NCBI GenBank assembly: GCA_046349935.1 | Contig: JAXMBK010000013.1 | Location: forward strand, 1-64,000 | Reading direction: 5' to 3' | Source: CAIXSC01 sp046349935 | GTDB taxonomy: Bacteria; Planctomycetota; Planctomycetia; Pirellulales; Pirellulaceae | DNA: 64,000 nucleotides | Shown: positions 55,013 to 62,214 of the stretch, piece by piece | Layout: each line of letters opens with the position of its first letter | Position numbering within the stretch: the first letter of the stretch is position 1 | Made by a program: the position numbers and the translations under genes | The notes under the pieces: model-generated | Databases searched by the model: none | Told to the model about the DNA's origin: nothing | What the model saw: only the letters and a program-made list of their open reading frames with translations

Positions 55013-55762
55013 CTAATGAGACCGTTTCTGCGCCAACTGATCGCGCAGCTTGGCCGCAAGTTCGTATTCTTCGGCGGCGATCGCATCGGCCAGTTGTTCT
55101 TGCAGCGTCTTGCCCGCCGTATGCTGCTCCCGCAGCGCCTCGCGCGACTCGATCAGCCGCTTCACCAACTCGTCGTCGTCGAAGTGCTCTTCCGCTTCAT
55201 ACTGTTCGAAAAGCGTCTTCATGACGGCCAGTCCATCGTTGATGGCCTGGATCGACGCCAGCGGTCCGCCCTCTTCCAACACCGCCAAGGCATGAGCCTG
55301 CGTGCGATGGAAGAGCACGAACGGGCGATACTGCTCGTGTGAAATCGTCCACTGCTCGTCCGGCGAGTGATCGCGACAAAAATCCATCAGCGCCAGCGTG
55401 TGGTCCGCGTCTTCCACCGCGCGACGAAACTCGCGCAGCGCCAACCAGCAAACTCGCCGGTGGTAGTACTGGACGAACTCCCGGTCCGCCTCGCCGCACT
55501 GCGCCTCGTTGAGCACAAACTCGTCCCCTTCGGGGCCAAGCCGGCTCAACAGAAAGTCCAGATATGTCTCAAATCCCTCGGGACGGAGTCCATCGGGGCG
55601 GCCGGTCGTTTCGAGTTGCAGGACGCCCAAGTCGACGCGCATATGCAGCACATCACGCTTGTCATCCCCCTCCCCCACGCGAACGCTGACCCCGTCTGGA
55701 TCGTACGGCCAGTCGCGCAACAGGCTGTCCAAGTTCGGTTTACGTGAAGATTTCCGCGCCAT
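55013..55762 (-). CDS. UVR-motif protein of unknown function
   Basis: 249 residues beginning MARKSSRKPNLDSLLRDWPY; ATG 55762 has GGGGAT directly upstream and avoids a 16-residue extension. The central part is helical with conserved aromatic patches (EFVQYYHRRVCWLALREFRR). The C-terminus carries a UVR-type helix-turn-helix motif, LQEQLADAIAAEEYELAAKL, as in UvrB, UvrC and McsA. No nuclease or helicase domain is present. Many planctomycetes encode a protein of this layout; its role is not known. Convergent with arfB. Confidence 0.75.
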   Translation of the reverse strand: MARKSSRKPNLDSLLRDWPYDPDGVSVRVGEGDDKRDVLHMRVDLGVLQLETTGRPDGLRPEGFETYLDFLLSRLGPEGDEFVLNEAQCGEADREFVQYYHRRVCWLALREFRRAVEDADHTLALMDFCRDHSPDEQWTISHEQYRPFVLFHRTQAHALAVLEEGGPLASIQAINDGLAVMKTLFEQYEAEEHFDDDELVKRLIESREALREQHTAGKTLQEQLADAIAAEEYELAAKLRDQLAQKRSH

Positions 55763-56104
55763 ATCCCCAGTTCTTTCGCGGCCCAAGCACTCGCTCAGTT
55801 GCCGTCGCAATTATATCAGACGCCCCCCCGCCGACCATGCCAGCTCGTGGACTGCCTAGCTTCACTCGTCGCACGGCCTCTGGCCGCTGGGAAGGATTTT
55901 CGTGGTGTTTTTGGCGTTTTTACATGGCGCGGCGGCTCGTCGGGGAAGGGACGAGGCTTGTTCGGCGTCCTAAGGTTCTTGGATATTTGAAGTTGCGAGC
56001 AGCGAACAGGGAATGGTTTCGCGTTTGGCACGGGGTTCGCATTATGGGTTCTTCCGTTCGCAGCTTATCTCGCTCACTCTCTTCTCTCGACAAAGGATTC
56101 TGTC
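55763..56104. other. Intergenic region before csrA1
   Basis: About 340 bases between the divergent UVR-motif gene and csrA1. I see no gene. AAAGGA stands 8 nt before the csrA1 ATG and also provides a GGA of the sort CsrA binds; several further GGA triplets lie upstream. Confidence 0.4.
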
Positions 56105-56512
56105 ATGCTCGTTCTCGCTCGCAAAATCGACGAAACCATCAAGATCGGCGAACACATCACCGTCACCGTGCTCCAAGTGAAGGGCCGGATGGTGAAGATC
56201 GGCATCTCGGCGCCGCGCGACGTCCGCGTGATGCGCGGAGAACTCACCCCCTTCCAGGCCGCAGCTTCCCCGTCGCACGGCGAAGCCGAAGTCCTCGAAG
56301 CGACGCTCGACCTGTCCCAGATCGCGACCGCCGACGGACTGGTCGCCGAATCGCTGGAGGGGCTGGAGTTGGAAGTGGAAGAAGTGGAGGCAGGCGTCGA
56401 CGCAGTCAAGGCGGCGCATGGTCTGGCCGGCTTTCGGAAACAGCGTGAACGTCGTCCGCTGCAAACCACCCGCGCGGCCGGCCCGTCGCTGATGGCCGCC
56501 ACCGCGAACTAA
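56105..56512 (+). CDS. csrA: CsrA-type carbon storage regulator, extended (paralogue 1)
   Basis: CsrA is a dimeric RNA-binding protein that represses or stabilises mRNAs at GGA motifs. Residues 1-50 match CsrA well: MLVLARKIDETIKIGEHITV, VTVLQVKGRMVKIGISAPRD and VRVMRGEL, including the Arg in the C-terminal strand that contacts RNA. The protein continues for about 85 more residues with a Glu-rich segment (EGLELEVEEVEAGVDAV) and a basic tail; ordinary CsrA has about 61-70 residues. AAAGGA precedes the ATG by 8 nt. A second extended CsrA is encoded at 59880-60263. Confidence 0.9.
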   Translation: MLVLARKIDETIKIGEHITVTVLQVKGRMVKIGISAPRDVRVMRGELTPFQAAASPSHGEAEVLEATLDLSQIATADGLVAESLEGLELEVEEVEAGVDAVKAAHGLAGFRKQRERRPLQTTRAAGPSLMAATAN

Positions 56513-56536
56513 CGGTTCGTGACGCTGCGACGCCTG

Positions 56537-58606
56537 TTAGCGTCGCACCGATTCGCCGTCCGGCAAGAGGGCCGGCGGCGGCGTGGTGAACATGGCCGGG
56601 GTCGTATCAGGCGGCGTCGGCGCTCCTTGTCGCACTTCATCGCGATGTTCCAGCAGCAGTTTCCCAACCGTGAGAATGCTGCGCGGATGACGATGCACGC
56701 TCGTGTGACTCGCCGGCACGACCAATTCCGAGTCGGCTTCGTCCAAGTGGGCGCTTTTGAAAGACACGATTCCGTCGCCGCCAGGCGAGAAACGCCCCAG
56801 CAGGTCGTCCTTCGGCACTAAGCCCGCGATGTTGTCGTACTTCACCCACGACGCCCGCGGCGCGCGATTCAAGACGCCGAAGATGGGGCATTCGGGCGCC
56901 AGCGAATCGATGCTGGTGGTGATCATCAGCGGTTCGATGTTGCGGAAGTAATTCGGATTGTCCCGCGACAACTTCTGCGAGGAATAGATGAGTTGCTTCG
57001 GCATGGAGATCAGCTTTCGGCCAAGCCACCGTGTGTAGTCGTTGGCGAACTTGCTGCCGTGATGCGGCGTGCCGATCGTGATCACCCGCTTCACCGCCGG
57101 ATTCGGTTCGAAGAAGACCACGCGCGACAGTTGCCGTCGAGTCGCTTCGTCGGCCTTCAGCTCCGCGAATGGTCGGTCGCTGACGAGTTTCCAGAGTCGA
57201 TCTCCGGGTTCAATCGTTTGCATCCGGGAGACCAACCCGCCCATGCTGTGGCCGACGAGCACCATGTTCTGCATGGCCGCCGACGCGCCTTGCGGGTCCA
57301 ACTGTTGTTGCAACTCGCGCAGGTCGTCGCGAAAGTCGGCCGCTGACGCCCAAAAGGGCTGGCCTGTCGGATACATGTAGAACCAAAACTGAAAGCTCTC
57401 GCGAATCTCCGGCAAGGCCCGCAAGTCGTTGAACATCTCCATCCACGTCATCGGACTCGACCACAACCCGTGCACCATGATCACGGGGATTTTGTGCGGC
57501 GAGTAGGGTTCCAGCATGTAGATCTGCGACAGTTGTTCGGCGACGGCCGGCTCTCGCAGGCCCAACGTGGCGAGCGTCTCCTCCTTCACTTCCATGCTGT
57601 CGAGGAAATGAGCGAGCGGCGTGCTGAGGTCGGTTTCGAGCGGCACCAGACGGTCGCCGACGCGCACTTGCTGTTCGACCAGCGGATTGTGCAACTCCAA
57701 CACAAATCGACGCGGCGGCGTCTCGCCCGACATTTGCCGCACGTGGTCCGACGGCCGGTTCACGCGTAAGAATGCGGTGACTGGGAAACTCAACTGCTGC
57801 GGATAGTACGCCTCGACCCCGACGCGCTGCGCCACCGGGCGGCGGACGGCAATCAGCGGCACTCCCAAACCGTAAGTGCGATACTGATTCGTCAGCCCCG
57901 CGACTTCGAAGTCCGATGCAAATTCCAATCGTTCGACGTCTTCGGCCCGCCACGGTCCATGCAGCTCGATGACCAACTCCAAGTCGCACTGTTCCGTCTT
58001 GATGTGCTGGGTCGAGCCTGGTTTCAATTGCTTCCGCTCGCGGAGGATGCGCAACGAGGCCTCGAGCGCCCCGTTGTACAAGTCGCACGCTTGGCGGAAC
58101 TGCGGATCGTAGGGATTGCGGGTCCAGTCCAGATGCGTGTCGAACAGGTAACGATAGGCATGTCCGAGCGACGCGCCGTAGTCGTCGAGCGCCTGTTCTT
58201 GCCGACCCTGGTCTTCTGCGCGCTTTCCATCCACGTACGCCAATTCGGCGAACGCATAGATTTTTTCCGGCGCCGGTTGCCCCTGAATCTCCTGCTCCAA
58301 GCTGGCCAGCGCCACGGTCGCATTGCTGGTGCGTTCGTTCAGCAAGTCATAACGCCGCAACAGTTGCTCGGTGCGCGGAGTCGGCTTCGGGCCGCTCCAC
58401 GACAACAGGTCCAGCGATTCGGCGAGCGGATTGCGGGGGACCTGGCGGACTCGCAAATAATCGTTCGATGCACAACCTGCGGACAGGCAGAGCAGCAATA
58501 GGGCCCACCCCGCGGCCGCGAACTGCCGGCCGCGCAACGCCCCTTCCCACGCCGTGTTCACGGACGAAGTCGAGTAGAATGGGCGGTCGTTGGACGCTCG
58601 CAGCAT
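56537..58606 (-). CDS. Alpha/beta-hydrolase lipoprotein
   Basis: A 689-residue predicted lipoprotein. The hydrophobic segment GWALLLLCLSAGC ends in a lipobox-like SAGC (Cys45). Residues about 50-360 form a large N-terminal region of unknown fold. The hydrolase domain follows: HGLWSSPMTW with the oxyanion-hole segment (about 377), nucleophile elbow GHSMGG (about 452), an acidic residue further on (FSPGGDGIVS), and the likely catalytic His in SHTSVHRHP (about 638). This is the lipase/esterase pattern. The substrate is unknown. An in-frame GTG at 58558 is an alternative start and would give a more typical signal length. Convergent with csrA1. Confidence 0.82.
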   Translation of the reverse strand: MLRASNDRPFYSTSSVNTAWEGALRGRQFAAAGWALLLLCLSAGCASNDYLRVRQVPRNPLAESLDLLSWSGPKPTPRTEQLLRRYDLLNERTSNATVALASLEQEIQGQPAPEKIYAFAELAYVDGKRAEDQGRQEQALDDYGASLGHAYRYLFDTHLDWTRNPYDPQFRQACDLYNGALEASLRILRERKQLKPGSTQHIKTEQCDLELVIELHGPWRAEDVERLEFASDFEVAGLTNQYRTYGLGVPLIAVRRPVAQRVGVEAYYPQQLSFPVTAFLRVNRPSDHVRQMSGETPPRRFVLELHNPLVEQQVRVGDRLVPLETDLSTPLAHFLDSMEVKEETLATLGLREPAVAEQLSQIYMLEPYSPHKIPVIMVHGLWSSPMTWMEMFNDLRALPEIRESFQFWFYMYPTGQPFWASAADFRDDLRELQQQLDPQGASAAMQNMVLVGHSMGGLVSRMQTIEPGDRLWKLVSDRPFAELKADEATRRQLSRVVFFEPNPAVKRVITIGTPHHGSKFANDYTRWLGRKLISMPKQLIYSSQKLSRDNPNYFRNIEPLMITTSIDSLAPECPIFGVLNRAPRASWVKYDNIAGLVPKDDLLGRFSPGGDGIVSFKSAHLDEADSELVVPASHTSVHRHPRSILTVGKLLLEHRDEVRQGAPTPPDTTPAMFTTPPPALLPDGESVRR

Positions 58607-58717
58607 GAGTCTGGCAGCTCCCGGTCCTCAGAGACTTGGGGCGGGAGAGTAGACAGATCAAGCCGCCAAGTCCAGTCCGTTTTCCCCAGCCCTCCGACGA
58701 ACTTACGACGGTCCCGC

Positions 58718-59836
58718 ATGACCCATTCGTCCTCGCCTCCGAACTTTCCGTCGTTTGACTGGCCGCCGCCATGTCCCCAAGTTGCCGAATTGTTGGCGGA
58801 ACTCGCGGCCAGCGGCGCCTGGGGGCGCTACGACGGCCCGTATGGCGCACGGTTGGTCGAGAAGTTGCGCGCCTGGAGCGGTCGGGAATGGGCGTGGCCC
58901 TGCTCCTCGGGAACCATCGCCGTTGAATTGGCGCTCCGCGGACTGGGAGTGAAACCGGACGACGAAGTCATCCTGGCAGGGTACGACTTCGCGGGTAACT
59001 TTCGCGCCGTCGAAGCACTGGGCGCCCGCCCCGTCCTTGTCGATCTTCGCGCCGATCACTGGTGCCTTGACGTCGACCAAGTCGCCAGAGCGATCAGTCC
59101 GCAGACGCGTTGCATCCTTTTTTCGCATCTGCACGGCGAGCTTGCCGAGGCGGCGCAGTTGCGAGCGCTGGCCGACGAACGAAACGTGCTCCTGCTGGAA
59201 GACGCCTGCCAAGCGCCGGGGGCGCGCGTCGATGGACGTTTGGTCAGCGCGTGGGGGGATGCGGCCGTCGTGAGTTTCGGGGGGAGCAAGCTGTTGACGG
59301 CAGGCCGAGGCGGCGCGGTGCTTACCTCGCGTCCCGAGGTGCTGCAGAGAATCAAAGTGTTCGCCGAACGGGGGAACCACGCGTTTCCCTTGAGCGAACT
59401 ACAAGCGGCCGTGCTCTTGCCGCAATTCGAGTCGCTCGACGCGTCCAACAAGCGACGACGAGCTGCCGCGGCTTGGCTCCGACAACGCTCGCTCGATTGG
59501 ACCTGCTTGTCGCCTTTGGCCGACTGGCGACTTCGACCCGACGCCGAGCCCACCTTTTACAAGCTGCCCTGGCTCTGGCAGGACGAGACGGCGACGCGGG
59601 AACAGTTCCTCGCTGTCGCACAACGTCGCGGTTTACCCCTCGACGCGGGCTTTCGCGGATTCGCCGGCCGTTCGTCGCGCCGGTGCCGCAAGATTGGGCC
59701 GCTCCTCCATAGTCAAATCGCCAGCGAACGTACCGTACTGTTGCACCATCCGCTGTTGGTCGCCGACCCGGTTTGGCTTGAGCGCTTCGCGATCGGCATC
59801 GACGAATCGCTCGAAGAACTACGGCGGGCCCGCTAA
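58718..59836 (+). CDS. DegT/DnrJ/EryC1/StrS-family aminotransferase
   Basis: 372 residues of the PLP-dependent DegT family, which transaminates nucleotide-bound keto-sugars or related carbonyls. Landmarks are YGARLVEKLRAWSGRE, SSGTIAVELALRGLGVKPDD, VILAGYDFAGNFRAVEALGA, LLEDACQAPGARVDG (Asp that pairs with the pyridine ring) and VVSFGGSKLLTAGRGG with Lys191 forming the internal aldimine. No sugar-nucleotide genes lie nearby, so the pathway cannot be assigned. Divergent from the hydrolase gene and convergent with csrA2. Confidence 0.88.
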   Translation: MTHSSSPPNFPSFDWPPPCPQVAELLAELAASGAWGRYDGPYGARLVEKLRAWSGREWAWPCSSGTIAVELALRGLGVKPDDEVILAGYDFAGNFRAVEALGARPVLVDLRADHWCLDVDQVARAISPQTRCILFSHLHGELAEAAQLRALADERNVLLLEDACQAPGARVDGRLVSAWGDAAVVSFGGSKLLTAGRGGAVLTSRPEVLQRIKVFAERGNHAFPLSELQAAVLLPQFESLDASNKRRRAAAAWLRQRSLDWTCLSPLADWRLRPDAEPTFYKLPWLWQDETATREQFLAVAQRRGLPLDAGFRGFAGRSSRRCRKIGPLLHSQIASERTVLLHHPLLVADPVWLERFAIGIDESLEELRRAR

Positions 59837-59879
59837 ACGGGGTTCGCCGCAAGTGGTGCTCCGACGCGATCCGGCCAAC

Positions 59880-60263
59880 CTAGTTCGCCGCCGCTTGGCC
59901 GCTCGCCATGAACCGACCGCGGCCCATTCGCCGCTCCATCTTCCGTTCCAGGCTCGCCGGCTGCCGCTCCGCCGTGAGCGATCGGTCGGACGTCTCGAGC
60001 GGCCCTGATTGGGCCGAAACTTCCGTGGTGGACTGGCCCGCTCGCGGGCTCGTCGGTTCCGCCGTCAAGTCGGATTCCGCCGTCAAGTCGGCTTCCGCCT
60101 CGCGACGCTCCCCCTTCGCGCTCAACTCGCCGCGCACGACGCGCACGTGCGACGGCGCCTCAATTCCTAACGTCACTCGCCCCCCCGCGACTCGAGTGAT
60201 CGTGACCGTGATGTCGCCCGCGATGACGACCTTCTCCCCCGCCTTGCGACTGAGTACTAACAT
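59880..60263 (-). CDS. csrA: CsrA-type regulator, extended (paralogue 2)
   Basis: 127 residues from ATG 60263, with GGAGGAG 3 nt upstream. The first ~50 residues are a CsrA core: MLVLSRKAGEKVVIAGDITV, TITRVAGGRVTLGIEAPSHV and RVVRGELSAKG. A Glu/Ser/Thr-rich region with a repeated DLTAE unit and a basic Arg/Gly-rich end follow (MERRMGRGRFMASG). The core differs from paralogue 1, so these are not a recent duplication. Its leader contains three copies of ATCACGGA, the first overlapping the ribosome-binding site, which suggests control by a CsrA protein. Confidence 0.9.
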   Translation of the reverse strand: MLVLSRKAGEKVVIAGDITVTITRVAGGRVTLGIEAPSHVRVVRGELSAKGERREAEADLTAESDLTAEPTSPRAGQSTTEVSAQSGPLETSDRSLTAERQPASLERKMERRMGRGRFMASGQAAAN

Positions 60264-60270
60264 GAGCTCC

Positions 60271-60385
60271 TCCGTGATGGTCCAAGCGTTGCCGTTCGAG
60301 AAACAAAGTCCACTGACTTGCAATCCGTGATTCCGCTAACAGGTGGGCCGAAAAATCGCGCCATTCATCATCACGTTTCCGTGAT
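60271..60385 (-). promoter_or_regulatory. csrA2 leader with three ATCACGGA motifs
   Basis: In the csrA2 mRNA sense, ATCACGGA occurs at 60278-60271, 60331-60324 and 60385-60378, spaced 53 and 54 nt. The first continues into GGAGGAG, the ribosome-binding site. The third lies at the tip of a perfect 6-bp hairpin, ATCACG-GAAA-CGTGAT. ACGGA fits the ANGGA core bound by CsrA. Confidence 0.6.
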
Positions 60386-60765
60386 TTTCTTGTTTTTCCC
60401 TGAAAGTCGCAATTTTTGTTCCAGTGCGATCTCTGTCATTCTAGGACGTAGTCGCGTGAAGAGAAGTTCGATGAAAATATCGATTTCTTGGGTAGTTTTC
60501 GTCGATATTACGTAATCTAGCGCGACTTACGACCGCCGCCGCGATCGTCGCAGCTTGAGACGATCGGCGTCTCGAATTGCGATGCGGCCGACCTGGGGCG
60601 CTCCCCGCCGCCGCTTGCTTTACGACTCGCCTCGCGACGTGTAGAACGATGCGCGACGTCCCGTTTTTCAGCCGGAGTCGCCTCATGTTCGGTCGCTTGT
60701 GCATGCCTCCACTGCCTGTCTTCGTCGCCCTCACCCCGACCGCCCGGGCCTCCGGGTTGCACGGG
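60386..60765. other. Intergenic region, locally AT-rich, between divergent genes
   Basis: About 380 bases. The stretch 60386-60530 is unusually AT-rich for this window and includes a perfect 10-bp palindrome, ATTACGTAAT (60507-60516). The rest probably holds the promoter and leader of the TPR gene, whose start could lie as far upstream as 60649. No separate gene is seen. Confidence 0.4.
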
Positions 60766-61536
60766 ATGACGCGTCGTTCGGCCCTGTCGCTCGTCGCCGC
60801 CAGTTGTCTCGCTGGTCAACTAGGACAGGCGGCCAACCAAATGTCACGCGCGGATGCATTACAAACCATTGCCGCGGCCGACCGCAGCGGCGACGGGGAC
60901 CAGTTGTTGAAGCTGGCCGACGACCTTTTGGCGCGCGACGCGGAGGCGGCCGAAGCTCACTACTTTCGCGGTCGAGAACGCTTCCGCCGCGGCGACGTCG
61001 CCGGTTCGGTCGCCGACTTCGATCGCTACGTTCAGCTGCGTCCCGAGCGGGAACCGCCGCAATGGGAACGCGGCATCGCACTCTACTACCACGCCGAATA
61101 CGCGCGCGGCGCGAAGCAATTCGAGCTGTATCAGACCTACGACGATCGCGACGTCGAGAATTCCGTTTGGCGCTACCTCTGCCTGGCCAAGAAGGACGGC
61201 GTCGAAGCGGCTCGCAAGACCATGCTGCCGATCGAACGCGATCCGCGCGTGCCCATGATGGACATCTTCCGGCTCTACGCCGGTCAAGCCAAGCCCGACG
61301 ACGTGCTGGCCGCCGCGCAGGCCGGCGAGCCCTCCCCCGAGGTGCTTGACGGACGCCTCTTCTACGCGCATCTGTATCTCGCGCTGTACTACGACGCCGC
61401 CGGGAACCGGCCGCTCGTCCGTAAGTACATCGATTTGGCGGCCGAGGAACGACTCCGCCAGCATCCGCGCATCAACGCCTACATGTGGGCCGTCGCACGC
61501 GTCCACCAACGTCAACTCAAGGAGGACCGACCATGA
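60766..61536 (+). CDS. Exported TPR-like protein
   Basis: 256 residues from ATG 60766. The start MTRRSALSLVAASCLAGQLG is basic then hydrophobic, resembling a short Tat or Sec signal; in-frame ATGs at 60649 and earlier are possible. The remainder shows helical repeats of the tetratricopeptide type: LLARDAEAAEAHYFRGRERF, GDVAGSVADFDRYVQLRPE, and GIALYYHAEYARGAKQFELY. The relation to planctomycete lipoprotein-NlpI-like TPR proteins is by pattern only. The stop overlaps the start of the PNPOx-like gene (ATGA), which implies translational coupling. Confidence 0.72.
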   Translation: MTRRSALSLVAASCLAGQLGQAANQMSRADALQTIAAADRSGDGDQLLKLADDLLARDAEAAEAHYFRGRERFRRGDVAGSVADFDRYVQLRPEREPPQWERGIALYYHAEYARGAKQFELYQTYDDRDVENSVWRYLCLAKKDGVEAARKTMLPIERDPRVPMMDIFRLYAGQAKPDDVLAAAQAGEPSPEVLDGRLFYAHLYLALYYDAAGNRPLVRKYIDLAAEERLRQHPRINAYMWAVARVHQRQLKEDRP

Positions 61537-61997
61537 ACAAGCCGCAGCCCCAATTCATCGACCCGGCCGAGGTGCGTCAGCGAGCGCTTAAAGTCGTCCG
61601 CGAAGATCGATTTCCCATGCTGGCCACTATCGACGGCGATGCGCCGCGCGTGCGTCCTGTTTCGCCGCTCCGGAACGAAGGCTTCGTCCTCTACTTCGCC
61701 AACCTCCGCTCCTACCACAAGACGGTCGAAATCGCGACGAACCCGCGAGTCGAACTGTGCTACATGGACGGCGGTCACAACCAAGTGCGACTGGCGGGCA
61801 TCGCCGATCAAGTCACCGACCGCGCGCTGCTCACCGAGATCTGGGACTCCAACCCGCTCCTTCGCCAATACCTGGGCAGCCTCGACAACCCGCTGTTGGT
61901 CGTCTATCGCGTCCGCCCCACGCGCGTCCGCTACATGCAAGAATGGGCGATCGAGTACTTCGAAGTGTCGCTCACCCCGCACGAAAAAGCCCCGTAG
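61533..61997 (+). CDS. Pyridoxamine 5'-phosphate oxidase-family flavoprotein
   Basis: 154 residues of the PNPOx-like split-barrel family, which binds FMN or F420 in many members. Landmarks are FPMLATIDGDAPRVRPVSPL, VLYFANLRSYHKTVEIATNP and VELCYMDGGHNQVRLAGIAD. It is closer to the general-stress-protein-26 type than to PdxH, whose C-terminal signature is absent. ATG 61533 overlaps the TPR stop and has AGGAGG 7 nt before it. The TAG stop is the start of a hairpin repeat at 61998-62016. Confidence 0.85.
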   Translation: MNKPQPQFIDPAEVRQRALKVVREDRFPMLATIDGDAPRVRPVSPLRNEGFVLYFANLRSYHKTVEIATNPRVELCYMDGGHNQVRLAGIADQVTDRALLTEIWDSNPLLRQYLGSLDNPLLVVYRVRPTRVRYMQEWAIEYFEVSLTPHEKAP

Positions 61998-62016
61998 GAC
62001 AGGCTTCCAGCCTGTC
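61998..62016. repeat. Hairpin GACAGGCT-TCC-AGCCTGTC
   Basis: A perfect 8-bp stem with a TCC loop, directly after the stop codon of the PNPOx-like gene. The stop itself appears to be part of the longer unit GTAGGACAGGCT. It could act as a terminator stem, but no T-tract follows. Confidence 0.6.
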
Positions 62017-62102
62017 AAGGCATCGATAGTCGTGGACCGCTCCGCCCGTCCCACGCAAAAGCACCGCCGAAAGCGCCCCCTCCACCTGTTGACAGCGGCC
62101 CT

Positions 62103-62164
62103 CAGTGCGCTGCGGCCGTCAGTGCGCTGCTTTTGACAGTGCGCTGCTTCTCGCAGTGCGCTGC
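62103..62164. repeat. Four tandem copies of CAGTGCGCTGC, 17-bp period
   Basis: The 11-mer CAGTGCGCTGC occurs at 62103, 62120, 62137 and 62154. The 6-base spacers (GGCCGT, TTTTGA, TTCTCG) differ. It lies in the gap between two convergent genes. Confidence 0.75.
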
Positions 62165-62174
62165 GCGTTCGCGG

Positions 62175-62199
62175 CTCCCCCGACGCGAGGTCGGGGGAG
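62175..62199. terminator. Perfect 10-bp hairpin between convergent genes
   Basis: CTCCCCCGAC pairs with GTCGGGGGAG around a GCGAG loop. It stands 16 nt past the aldehyde dehydrogenase stop and also serves the opposite gene. No T-tract is present on either side, so it is a hairpin terminator only by position. Confidence 0.5.
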
Positions 62200-62214
62200 T
62201 AAAGGGGCAAATGG

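Noticed and set aside
62103..62164. CRISPR array
   Set aside because: Repeat units of 11 bases with 6-base spacers are far too short and no cas gene is present.
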